Below are positions 35,820 to 43,659 of a stretch of 57,303 bases of DNA, one piece after another. Numbering within the stretch: position 1 is the first letter of the stretch; each line of letters begins with the position of its first letter. A program made the translations under genes and the position numbers. The notes beneath the pieces were generated by a model that saw nothing but the letters and a program-made list of their open reading frames with translations, searched no databases and had not been told where the DNA came from. Source of the stretch: Geobacter sp. UBA5730 (GTDB taxonomy: Bacteria > Desulfobacterota > Desulfuromonadia > Geobacterales > Pseudopelobacteraceae); NCBI GenBank assembly GCA_002419465.1, contig DIGE01000013.1, positions 1 through 57,303 on the forward strand, in the 5' to 3' direction.

Positions 35820-36317
35820 ATGGGTAAGGAATACAACGTACAAGATGCGCTTAAGCTGGCCATTAAAGCCGAAAAAGACAGCATGGATTTCTATGTCCGA
35901 GCTGCATCAGCGGCCAAGAACGAGCGAGCCAAAAAGGTGTTGGAGATGCTGGCTGCCGAAGAGGCAACCCACGTCAAGCATTTCTTCAATTACTACAAAG
36001 GCACGGATTTTGGTGATCTGCAGTCCTTTCTGGCATCACCGGTTGATACCAAGAACCCTACCTACATGAAGCTGGAAAAGGCAATCGATGCGCGGATGGG
36101 CGAGCAAGCGGCACTAGAGCTTGCGTTAGTTGAGGAAAAAGAGTGCATTGGACAATATACCCAGCTGGCAGCCGGGGTGGTCGACCCGCTGGTTAAGGCG
36201 ATTTTTGAGCGGGTGGTCAAAGAGACGCAGGGGCACTACGACCTGATTGAGTCTGAATACGCTCATCTGATGGGCATGGTGCATGAAAGTGACCAGGATA
36301 CCTTTGTGAGGGAGTAG
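35820..36317 (+). CDS. Ferritin-like diiron protein, rubrerythrin family without rubredoxin domain
   Basis: This 165-residue four-helix protein has two diiron half-sites: helix 1 AIKAEKDSMDFYVRAA, helix 2 LAAEEATHVKHF (ExxH), helix 3 ALVEEKECIGQY and helix 4 KETQGHYDLIESEY. There is no C-terminal CxxC rubredoxin domain, so it is the erythrin-like short form common in anaerobes. Members are linked to peroxide reduction and iron handling in the cytoplasm; the electron donor for this short form is unknown. It has its own promoter and ribosome site. Confidence 0.9.
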   Translation: MGKEYNVQDALKLAIKAEKDSMDFYVRAASAAKNERAKKVLEMLAAEEATHVKHFFNYYKGTDFGDLQSFLASPVDTKNPTYMKLEKAIDARMGEQAALELALVEEKECIGQYTQLAAGVVDPLVKAIFERVVKETQGHYDLIESEYAHLMGMVHESDQDTFVRE

Positions 36318-36382
36318 CCGCGGTTTTCCCGGCTTCTGCCAGATTATACCGGACCGGAATATCAGTCTGGGGCGCACGATCC

Positions 36383-36411
36383 TTGTCATGTCTGCTGGCC
36401 TGTAGTATATA
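36383..36411 (+). promoter_or_regulatory. Promoter of the CpoB-like gene
   Basis: TTGTCA (5/6) and TATATA (4/6) are separated by 17 bases. The start point would be near 36418, leaving a leader of about 47 bases with GGGAGGTG (36451-36458) before the ATG at 36465. Confidence 0.6.
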
Positions 36412-36464
36412 CGCAGTGCTGGGAACAAATCTGATGTTCGCTGATGTTACGGGAGGTGTTGGTT

Positions 36465-37271
36465 ATGAACCGGCTTGCTCTGGCAGGTAGTCTGATGGCG
36501 CTACAGATGCTCGTGGGTTGTGCCACAAACGGCTCTGTGGACGCAGTGCGTCGTGACGTCGACGAGACCAAAACCAGGATTTATAGCTTGGAAAAGGAGT
36601 TGACCGCGGCACGGGAGGGTGAAAAGGACCTCGAGGATGAGTTTGCCGCTTTGCGCAAGACGGATGCTGATCTACAGGCCTCGCTGGATAGTACCCGGAC
36701 AGATATGCAGGCGCTCTCCGGTAAGGTTGATGATGCTGGTGTGACGATGAAGCGGTCAGCCGAAGAACTGGCCCGTTATCGTGAGGATGCCGATCGACGG
36801 ATTGTAGCACTTGAAGACCGTGTCGTGAAGTTGCAGGCTGCCTTGGATGAATTGAACAGGCGGTTACACGAGGGGAGCACGCTGCCGGTGGACACTGCGC
36901 CGGCTGAGATTCTTTACCAAAAGGGTTTGGAGTCGTTCAAGGCTGGCGATATGTCTGCTGCGCGCACCCAGTTGACTGCTTTTCTTGACCAGCAACCGCA
37001 ACATGAACTGGTTTCCAATGCCCGTTACTGGATTGGTGAAACCTTTTACAGTCAAAAAAATTATGAGCAAGCCATCCTGGAGTTTCAGGAGGTGATCAAG
37101 CAATTTCCCAAAAAGGAAAAGGCCCCGTCTGCCATGCTGAAACAGGCCTTGTCCTTTAAAGCGCTGAAAGACGTCAAGAGCAGCCGTTACGTGTTAGGCA
37201 AGCTGGTGCAGGAATATCCGAAGAGTGATGAGGCCAAGAAGGCGCGGGTCTTGTTGAAAGAGTTGAAATAG
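36465..37271 (+). CDS. cpoB: Tol-Pal system/cell division coordinator CpoB (YbgF)-like lipoprotein
   Basis: This is a 268-residue envelope protein. The N-terminus has a short signal with lipobox LVGC (QMLVGCATNG), so unlike E. coli CpoB it is probably lipid-anchored. A long charged coiled-coil (about residues 30-130) precedes tetratricopeptide repeats (AEILYQKGLESFKAGD; ELVSNARYWIGETFYSQKNY; KAPSAMLKQALSFKAL). This layout is YbgF/CpoB, which links outer-membrane constriction with peptidoglycan synthesis. ATG 36465 is chosen for its GGGAGGTG site. No tol or pal genes are nearby, so it stands alone under its own promoter. Confidence 0.85.
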   Translation: MNRLALAGSLMALQMLVGCATNGSVDAVRRDVDETKTRIYSLEKELTAAREGEKDLEDEFAALRKTDADLQASLDSTRTDMQALSGKVDDAGVTMKRSAEELARYREDADRRIVALEDRVVKLQAALDELNRRLHEGSTLPVDTAPAEILYQKGLESFKAGDMSAARTQLTAFLDQQPQHELVSNARYWIGETFYSQKNYEQAILEFQEVIKQFPKKEKAPSAMLKQALSFKALKDVKSSRYVLGKLVQEYPKSDEAKKARVLLKELK

Positions 37272-37322
37272 GGTCGGCAGCAGGTCTGAACAGAATAATC
37301 CAGGTTTGACTGGTTGGTTTAT

Positions 37323-37358
37323 AAGCAAGGGCGGCCCCGGCAGGGACCGCCCTTGCTT
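37323..37358. terminator. Bidirectional terminator between cpoB and hisB
   Basis: A perfect 12-bp stem, AAGCAAGGGCGG paired with CCGCCCTTGCTT around a 12-base loop, lies between two converging genes, 51 bases after one stop and 20 before the other. The tails are only moderately T-rich in each direction. It would end both messages. Confidence 0.75.
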
Positions 37359-37378
37359 CAGTCAGAAGTGCCTGAAAG

Positions 37379-37966
37379 CTACAACACGCCCTTGGTGGAC
37401 AGCACTCCGCTGATGCGCTCATCCTGACAGGTGGCAGCATCAAGTGCCCGGGCAAAGGCCTTGAAGCAGGCTTCGATGATGTGGTGCACGTTGTCGCCAT
37501 ACAACAGGCTGATGTGCAGGTTGCAGCCGCAGTTGTTGGTGAAGGCCTGAAAGAACTCCCGGGCCAGTTCGGTGTCAAAATCACCAACCTTGGTTTTGGG
37601 CAAGGTGACATTATACACCAGATACGGCCTGCCTGAGATGTCCAGCGACACCTCGGCCAGACTTTCATCCATCGGCACCCGGGCAAATCCGTAGCGCTGG
37701 ATACCCTGTTTGTCTCCCAGGGCCTGACGCACCGCAGTACCCAGAACAATACCGATATCCTCTACCGTATGGTGAAAGTCTATATCAATGTCTCCGCTGG
37801 CCTCAACCGCAAGATCAAACAGTCCGTGACGGGCGAACAGGTTCAGCATGTGATCCAGGAAGGCCACCGAGCTGCTGACAGCTGCCTTGCCGGTGCCATC
37901 AAGATTAAGGCTGAGTTTAATGCGGGTTTCTGCTGTGCTGCGTTCCAACTCTGCGCTACGCGTCAT
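37379..37966 (-). CDS. hisB: Imidazoleglycerol-phosphate dehydratase HisB
   Basis: This 195-residue monofunctional enzyme dehydrates imidazoleglycerol phosphate in histidine synthesis. Its two metal-binding repeats are visible: FLDHMLNLFARHG with DFHHTVEDIGIVLG, and GDNVHHIIEACFKAFARAL. Length matches the single-domain form without the phosphatase found in E. coli. It is the last gene of the minus-strand his run seen here, 21 bases behind the zinc-ribbon protein. Confidence 0.96.
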   Translation of the reverse strand: MTRSAELERSTAETRIKLSLNLDGTGKAAVSSSVAFLDHMLNLFARHGLFDLAVEASGDIDIDFHHTVEDIGIVLGTAVRQALGDKQGIQRYGFARVPMDESLAEVSLDISGRPYLVYNVTLPKTKVGDFDTELAREFFQAFTNNCGCNLHISLLYGDNVHHIIEACFKAFARALDAATCQDERISGVLSTKGVL

Positions 37967-37987
37967 GATCGGTCTGCTCCTGTTACC

Positions 37988-38401
37988 TTATTTGCTGCCA
38001 TTATTGCCATTTATGTCGAACTTTTCCAGGGGATGTCCCTGCACCAGATGGGCCTTGCGCTCCTTGACATCCCACAAGGAAAGGTAGCCTTTCCATCCCT
38101 TTTCTCTCAGGAGCTCACTAATGTTACAGATCACCTCTGGCGTTGGTTCTGAGTGAAAGGCGTTGTAGCCGGTATAGCCGCCAGGCGGAATCAGGCGGTA
38201 GGCGCCGAATCCTTGAGCCTCGTTGCGCTTCATCAGGGTGGTGGAACCATCCTCTTCCCAACGGTGCTCTTCATAGACGGTCCAGCCACAGATCGGGCAC
38301 ATGACCCGTCGCGAACTGAAGCGTCCCCAAGCCTCTGTATCGATCCGCGAGTAGTTGAAGCTGCATTGGTGACACTTTTCGTATAACTCACTCAACTGCA
38401 T
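37988..38401 (-). CDS. Hypothetical zinc-ribbon protein inside the his operon
   Basis: This is a 137-residue protein I do not recognise. It carries two CxxC pairs, CHQC at residues 10-13 and CPIC at 35-38, spaced as in a small zinc ribbon or rubredoxin-like knuckle, then an aromatic and Gly-rich middle (GFGAYRLIPPGGYTGYNAF). The C-terminal half is mixed and soluble. The start has a clear GGAGGAG site. It sits between hisC and hisB with gaps of 23 and 21 bases and is therefore probably co-transcribed. No known histidine step is assigned to such a protein; a role could be regulatory or accidental. Confidence 0.75.
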   Translation of the reverse strand: MQLSELYEKCHQCSFNYSRIDTEAWGRFSSRRVMCPICGWTVYEEHRWEEDGSTTLMKRNEAQGFGAYRLIPPGGYTGYNAFHSEPTPEVICNISELLREKGWKGYLSLWDVKERKAHLVQGHPLEKFDINGNNGSK

Positions 38402-38424
38402 GCTGCTCCTCCTTGCGGCCTGGA

Positions 38425-39492
38425 CTAAGTGTCAGGCCCTTGGCCAATCTCCCTGAGAGCGCTCAGGGTTTGTTCCATCTCCTGCCGGGTGCCGATGGAG
38501 ATTCTCAGCCCATGGACCAGCAGGGGGGCACTGAAATGGCGGACCAGAATTTTTCGTGCATACAGCCCCTCGTAGACCCGTCGACCGTCTCGATCAGGCG
38601 GTGAAGCAAAGACGAAGTTTCCCTGCGAGGAGATTACCGTATAATTTAATTTCCGCAACTCTTGGGTGAAAAACTCTCGAGTGCTGGTCACCTGATCGCA
38701 GCGCGTACGGAAATAGGTTTGATCCTGCAGGGCCGCCAAGCAGGCCGCTTGAGCCAGGCGATCAAGGTTGTAGTGATCGCGGATCTTATCCAGGGCGGCA
38801 ATCACGGTGGGGCGTGCAATCGCCAGCCCCAAGCGCATCCCGGCCAAGGCATAGCTTTTGGAAAGGGTGCGGGTGATGACTACATTTTCATGGCGCCTCA
38901 CCAGGTCGAGGGCATTGTCGGTGGCAAAATCGGCATAAGCCTCGTCCACTACCAGCATTCCATCACACCGGGTTGCCAACGTTTCAATATAGTCGGTCGG
39001 GAAGGCAAAGCCCAGCGGTGAGTTGGGAGAGGTCAGGAAGAACAGCTTGCCGGTGTAACGCTGAGGGAAGCCGGCGATGCGAAATTCGTCGGTCAGGCTG
39101 AAGGTGCGTACCTGGGCCCCCTGGATTTCAGCCAGGGTTGCGTAATAGGAATAGGAGGGATGAATATAGGCGATTTCCTCCCCCTCGCCGGCAAAGGCTC
39201 TGATCAGGTTGTTCAGCACCTCGTCAGACCCGTTGGCCATGATGATCCAGGAAGGGTCAAAGCCATACAACTCGCCTGCAGCCTGTCGTAACCGCTCACT
39301 GGATGCGCTGGGATAGGTCCGTAAGGAGGCTCCGTCGCAGCCCAGCTCTTCCAGGATCGCGTCACGGACCTTGGGTGTGGGCGGGTAGGGGTTCTCGTTG
39401 GTGTTCAGTTTAATCCAGCAGGCGATATCCGGCGGCTGATAGCCGGGGATATAGCCGGCCATGGTTTGAATGGCGGGACGTAGCGGGATCAT
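38425..39492 (-). CDS. hisC: Histidinol-phosphate aminotransferase HisC
   Basis: This 355-residue PLP aminotransferase of fold type I exchanges the amino group between glutamate and imidazoleacetol phosphate. It has LNTNENPYPPTPKV at the start, MANGSDEVLNNLIRAF, LVVDEAYADF (PLP-contacting Asp) and TLSKSYALAGMRLGL with the Schiff-base Lys. It overlaps hisD by four bases. Close paralogues act on tyrosine or phenylalanine, but the his context fixes the role. Confidence 0.95.
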   Translation of the reverse strand: MIPLRPAIQTMAGYIPGYQPPDIACWIKLNTNENPYPPTPKVRDAILEELGCDGASLRTYPSASSERLRQAAGELYGFDPSWIIMANGSDEVLNNLIRAFAGEGEEIAYIHPSYSYYATLAEIQGAQVRTFSLTDEFRIAGFPQRYTGKLFFLTSPNSPLGFAFPTDYIETLATRCDGMLVVDEAYADFATDNALDLVRRHENVVITRTLSKSYALAGMRLGLAIARPTVIAALDKIRDHYNLDRLAQAACLAALQDQTYFRTRCDQVTSTREFFTQELRKLNYTVISSQGNFVFASPPDRDGRRVYEGLYARKILVRHFSAPLLVHGLRISIGTRQEMEQTLSALREIGQGPDT

Positions 39493-40787
39493 TGGCCAGC
39501 CTCCAAGCGGATGCCGACCGATTTCCCGTGGGCTTCAAGCCCTTCCATGCCGGCCACCCGGACGATGTCGGCGCCCAGACGTCTGAGCCCTTGTTCCGAA
39601 AAGCTGATGATTGAGGATTTTTTGACAAAATCGTCCACCGAGAGCGGCGAGAAGAAGCGAGCGGTCCCGCCGGTGGGCAGGGTGTGGTTGGGGCCGGCCA
39701 GATAGTCGCCAGCCGCCTCCGGGGTCCAATGCCCCATGAAGATTGCCCCGGCATTTTCGATCAGCGGCAGCAGGCCAAATGGGTCAGTCACGGCCAGTTC
39801 CAGGTGCTCAGGCGCAATCCGGTTGGAGAAGGCGGCAGCCTCGGCCAGGGATCCGGCTACCATCACGGCGCCGAAGCGCTCCCAGGAAGCCCGGGCGATC
39901 GATTCACGGGAAAGTTGGCTGAGCTGGCGTTCTACCTCGGCCACCACCTGTTGACCAAAGTTGCGGTCGGTGGTGATCAGGATCGAGGAGGCCAGTTCAT
40001 CATGCTCAGCCTGGGAAAGCAGGTCGGCGGCAATATGAGCCGGGTTGCCACTGCCGTCGTTGATTACCAGAATCTCGCTGGGCCCGGCAATCATGTCGAT
40101 GCCGACCTGGCCGAAGACCAGCTGTTTGGCCGTGGCCACGTAGATGTTGCCCGGTCCGGTGATCTTGTCCACCTTGGGGATGGTGGCGGTGCCGTAGGCC
40201 AGGGCTGCCACTGCCTGGGCCCCACCGATCCGGAAGATGCGATCAACGCCGGCAATCTTGGCCGCAGCCAGTACTGCCGGGTTGAGTTCACCACCCGGAG
40301 TGGGGCAGACCATGATGATTTCACGCACGCCGGCCACCCTTGCCGGCACGGCATTCATGATGACGCTACTGGGATAGCTGGCCTTGCCACCCGGCACGTA
40401 AATGCCGACCCGGTTTAAGGGGGTCACCTTCTGACCCAGCAGGATATCCGGCTCCTCGGTGGAAAGCCAGGTCTGCTGTTTTTGCTTCTCGTGAAAACGG
40501 GCCACCCGCTCCACCGCCAGCTGCAGGGACGTCAGGTCGTCGGCCGGCACGGCTGCGACGGCTGCGTCAAGCTCGGCCTGGGTGACTTCCAAGCCGCTGG
40601 CGTTGCTGAGGCCCAGTCGGTCAAAACGGTTGGTGTACTCCAGCAGGGCAGCATCCCCTTGCTGTCGAACGGCGTTGATGATGCCGCGCACCGTCTCCAG
40701 CACTTCGGCCGAGGTTTCTTCGCCGCGGGCCAGGATGGAGGCAAACTGATCGTCAAAGGTTGCGTCGTTGATGTCGAGAAACAGCAC
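39489..40787 (-). CDS. hisD: Histidinol dehydrogenase HisD
   Basis: This 432-residue zinc enzyme catalyses the last two oxidations of histidine synthesis with NAD. It has VPGGKASYPSSVIMNAVPA, DKITGPGNIYVATAK, SEILVINDGSGNP with the metal-binding region, and the C-terminal GPNHTLPTGGTARF. Length is standard. It lies 12 bases after hisG. Confidence 0.96.
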   Translation of the reverse strand: MLFLDINDATFDDQFASILARGEETSAEVLETVRGIINAVRQQGDAALLEYTNRFDRLGLSNASGLEVTQAELDAAVAAVPADDLTSLQLAVERVARFHEKQKQQTWLSTEEPDILLGQKVTPLNRVGIYVPGGKASYPSSVIMNAVPARVAGVREIIMVCPTPGGELNPAVLAAAKIAGVDRIFRIGGAQAVAALAYGTATIPKVDKITGPGNIYVATAKQLVFGQVGIDMIAGPSEILVINDGSGNPAHIAADLLSQAEHDELASSILITTDRNFGQQVVAEVERQLSQLSRESIARASWERFGAVMVAGSLAEAAAFSNRIAPEHLELAVTDPFGLLPLIENAGAIFMGHWTPEAAGDYLAGPNHTLPTGGTARFFSPLSVDDFVKKSSIISFSEQGLRRLGADIVRVAGMEGLEAHGKSVGIRLEAGQ

Positions 40788-40799
40788 GTGGTAGCTCCG

Positions 40800-41438
40800 T
40801 TACAGTATCTTTTCCAGGCCGTCGATGATGTCCCGAATACTTTGCTGTTTGGTTTTGAGCGATGCACGGTTCACCACCAGCCGGGTGGTGATCTCGGCGA
40901 TGGTCTCTACCTCAACCAGGCCGTTCTGGCGCAGGGTTTCACCGCTGGAGACCAGATCCACGATCCGTTCAGCCAGCCCAACGAGCGGACCCAATTCGAT
41001 TGAGCCGTAGAGCTTGATAATCTCGGCCTGAATTCCCTTGGCGCTGAAGTGTCGTTCCGCCACGGTGGGGTACTTGGTGGCCACCCGGATATGGGACCAA
41101 CGGGCCGGGTCGTCGCCCTTAGACAGTCCGGCCAGCTCTGCCACCACCATCCGGCAGTAGCCGAATTGCAGGTCCAGCGGTTCGTAGAGATCCTTTTCCT
41201 GCTCCAGGAGCGTGTCCTTGCCTACGATTCCCAGGTCAGCGCAGCCATATTCCACATAGGTGGGTACATCAGTGGCCCTGACGATCAGTGCACGCAGTCC
41301 CTGCTCGGGATAGTCGAAAACCAGCTTGCGGGAATCGTCCAACATGCTGGCAAGGTTGATGCCGATCTTGCCGAACAGCTCGATCGATTCCTCCAGGATA
41401 CGCCCTTTGGGGATGGCGATGGTTAACAGGGTACTCAT
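40800..41438 (-). CDS. hisG: ATP phosphoribosyltransferase, short form HisG(S)
   Basis: This 212-residue enzyme makes phosphoribosyl-ATP, the first committed step of histidine synthesis. It has TIAIPKGRILEESIELF, DVPTYVEYGCADLGIVGKD and the PRPP-binding segment near DLVSSGETLRQNGL. The C-terminal ACT-like regulatory domain of the long form (about 290-300 residues) is absent. Short HisG needs the HisZ subunit for activity and histidine feedback; no hisZ lies in this window, so it must be elsewhere. The start overlaps the murA stop (ATGA). Confidence 0.95.
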   Translation of the reverse strand: MSTLLTIAIPKGRILEESIELFGKIGINLASMLDDSRKLVFDYPEQGLRALIVRATDVPTYVEYGCADLGIVGKDTLLEQEKDLYEPLDLQFGYCRMVVAELAGLSKGDDPARWSHIRVATKYPTVAERHFSAKGIQAEIIKLYGSIELGPLVGLAERIVDLVSSGETLRQNGLVEVETIAEITTRLVVNRASLKTKQQSIRDIIDGLEKIL

Positions 41439-42694
41439 GATTCCTGTACCCGCTCAATGCTGGCTCCCAAGCCGGTCAGCTTGGCCTCGAGATGCTCATA
41501 ACCACGATCCAGATGATAGATTCTTGATATTTCGGTGGTGTTATCGGCCACCAGGCCGGCCAGCACCAACGAGGCTGAGGCCCGCAGGTCGGTGGCCATA
41601 ACCGGGGCGCCGGACAGTTTCCTGACCCCTTTGACCGTGGCTGAGTTGCCTTCGATCGTGATGTCGGCACCAAAGCGTTGCAGCTCAGAGACGTGCATGA
41701 AGCGGTTTTCAAAGATGTTTTCGCTGATCACGCTGGCGCCGTCCGCCACACACATCAGGGTCATGAACTGGGCCTGCATGTCGGTGGGGAAGCCGGGATA
41801 GGGGCGGGTTCTGATATTAACCGCCTGAGGACGTTTGGGACCCTTGACCCGCACCACGCCATCTTTGTTGGTGATCTCAACCCCGGCGTCCTGTAGCTTG
41901 AAACATAAGGCATCCAGGTGCTCCAGCTTCATGCCCTGAATCCTGACGTCGCCTCCGGTAATAGCGGCAGCGATCATGAAGGTGCCGGCCTCGATCCGGT
42001 CCGGCATCACCTCGTAGGCAGCCGGGCTCAGTTCATTGACACCCAGGACCCGGATGGTGTCGGTACCGGCCCCTTCGATCTTGGCCCCCATCCGGTTCAG
42101 GTAGTCGGCCAGATCCACGATTTCAGGCTCGCGGGCGGCGTTTTCCAGGACGGATTCACCTTTGGCAAGCGCCGCTGCCATCATCAGGTGTTCGGTTCCG
42201 CCCACCGTCGAGATATCGAAGTTAATCCGGGCACCTTTGAGCGGCTTCTTGGAAATCGCCTCCACGTAGCCGTGTTCAAGCCTGATTTCTGCCCCCAGAG
42301 CCTTCAGACCCTTTAAATGCTGGTCGATCGGGCGGGCGCCGATGGCACAGCCTCCCGGGAGCGAGACCCGCGCCCGGCCAAAGCGTGCCAGCAATGGTCC
42401 CAATACCAGCACTGAAGCGCGCATGGTTTTGACCAGATCGTAGGTGGCTTCCACGGTGTTGATCGGTCCGGCGTCGATCTGCAGGGTTGAGCCATTGCGT
42501 TCAATGACCGCCCCCAGTGATTCCAGCAGTTTGACCGTGGTGGTGATGTCCCGCAGTTGGGGAACGTTGGAGATGGTGCTGGCGCCAGGCGCCAGCACGG
42601 CCGCGATACAGATCGGCAGTGAGGCGTTCTTTGAGCCGCTGATGGTGACCGTGCCTTTGAGGCGATTACCGCCCTTTATGATGAGTTTGTCCAC
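41435..42694 (-). CDS. murA: UDP-N-acetylglucosamine 1-carboxyvinyltransferase MurA
   Basis: This 419-residue enzyme adds enolpyruvate to UDP-GlcNAc, the first committed step of peptidoglycan synthesis. Lys22 (GSKNAS) and the catalytic Cys116 in LPGGCAIGARPID are present, so the fosfomycin-sensitive form is expected. Start is GTG at 42692-42694 with a GGAG site. It lies behind its own promoter and overlaps hisG by four bases, coupling a cell wall gene to the histidine operon. Confidence 0.96.
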   Translation of the reverse strand: MDKLIIKGGNRLKGTVTISGSKNASLPICIAAVLAPGASTISNVPQLRDITTTVKLLESLGAVIERNGSTLQIDAGPINTVEATYDLVKTMRASVLVLGPLLARFGRARVSLPGGCAIGARPIDQHLKGLKALGAEIRLEHGYVEAISKKPLKGARINFDISTVGGTEHLMMAAALAKGESVLENAAREPEIVDLADYLNRMGAKIEGAGTDTIRVLGVNELSPAAYEVMPDRIEAGTFMIAAAITGGDVRIQGMKLEHLDALCFKLQDAGVEITNKDGVVRVKGPKRPQAVNIRTRPYPGFPTDMQAQFMTLMCVADGASVISENIFENRFMHVSELQRFGADITIEGNSATVKGVRKLSGAPVMATDLRASASLVLAGLVADNTTEISRIYHLDRGYEHLEAKLTGLGASIERVQES

Positions 42695-42721
42695 GCAGGT
42701 ATCTCCAAAGCAAATGGTGCA

Positions 42722-42749
42722 ATACTACTCTGTGATGCTGGAATGTAAA
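42722..42749 (-). promoter_or_regulatory. Promoter of murA-his genes
   Basis: On the minus strand TTTACA (5/6) is followed after 16 bases by TAGTAT (4/6), ending 28 bases before the murA GTG. It lies in the 85-base gap after the L,D-transpeptidase and would allow murA-hisGDC-hisB expression apart from glmS. Confidence 0.5.
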
Positions 42750-42779
42750 GGGGAAAACAAGGTTCCGCCGTGTCTATTG

Positions 42780-43652
42780 CTAATGCCGGGGCGGCAGCAG
42801 CTGCGGTAAGGTCCCTCTCACCTCCAGGACCGGGCCGTTACTGAGTTCTTGGTGGCTGCCGTAGTCATCGCCGTATTCACTGTCTGGCGCCGCCCAGGCG
42901 TACAATTTCTGGGAGTCCAACAATATCGGCTTTTTAGGGGTTTCAAAAACCCGCTGTTGCATCTCTTCGTCAAACAGCCCGATGCAACCGTGTGAAGCTG
43001 GTCTGCCGGGCAGGTCGCGGGCATGAATCCAGTAGCCCACATTTTTGTCATCGATGAAAAATCGCAGTGCGTTATCCATCGGGTATTGATCACCCTCTTC
43101 GGCCACCTTGTACAGTGATGAGGTATGGGTCAGGTGGCGGGCGTCTATCCTGAACATGCCGAGCGGGGTTTCGCTGCCGACCTTGCCGGTGGCGGCCGGC
43201 ATGGAAAACTTCAAGACGCCTCGCTCGTAGGCGCCGATCCACTGCTCGCTCACATCCAGCAGCAGGTATTTTCGCCGTTGTCTGGCCGGTGCGTACTCCC
43301 GGGGCAGCGGGGTGTAGCCGCGGATGGTAGCCATATCTTCCGGCTCTTTGATAGTCATGCCAGGGTAAATGTGGCGGCGGTCGATTCGATTGAAACGCGC
43401 CACCCAGACCCAGTCTTTGCCATAGAGCGATTCCAGGCTGTCCTGAGGACGGATGAAGCGGGCATGCCAGCGTATCCCCTTCAGGCTGGGGTACTCAACC
43501 CGGGTCAGGTCCTCATCTGCCTTGTCAAGCAGCGAGGCCCCCGGCTCATCAACGGCATCCGGTGTCCGCAACACCGTGAAGCTTACCAGCAGGACAGTGA
43601 AAAATCCTATCAAGACGACCCGATGGGTCCAGCGCATACGACTGAAACGCAT
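42780..43652 (-). CDS. L,D-transpeptidase with YkuD domain
   Basis: This 290-residue exported or membrane-anchored protein has one N-terminal hydrophobic helix (about residues 11-28). The YkuD catalytic domain spans about residues 128-245, with His210 and the active-site motif SHGCIGL (His221, Cys223). The usual Arg after the Cys (SHGCxR) is Gly here, a mild deviation. It may form 3-3 peptidoglycan cross-links, attach lipoproteins, or act as an endopeptidase. It lies seven bases after glmS, which feeds the same wall precursor route, and before murA. Confidence 0.88.
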   Translation of the reverse strand: MRFSRMRWTHRVVLIGFFTVLLVSFTVLRTPDAVDEPGASLLDKADEDLTRVEYPSLKGIRWHARFIRPQDSLESLYGKDWVWVARFNRIDRRHIYPGMTIKEPEDMATIRGYTPLPREYAPARQRRKYLLLDVSEQWIGAYERGVLKFSMPAATGKVGSETPLGMFRIDARHLTHTSSLYKVAEEGDQYPMDNALRFFIDDKNVGYWIHARDLPGRPASHGCIGLFDEEMQQRVFETPKKPILLDSQKLYAWAAPDSEYGDDYGSHQELSNGPVLEVRGTLPQLLPPRH

Positions 43653-43659
43653 GGTCGGG

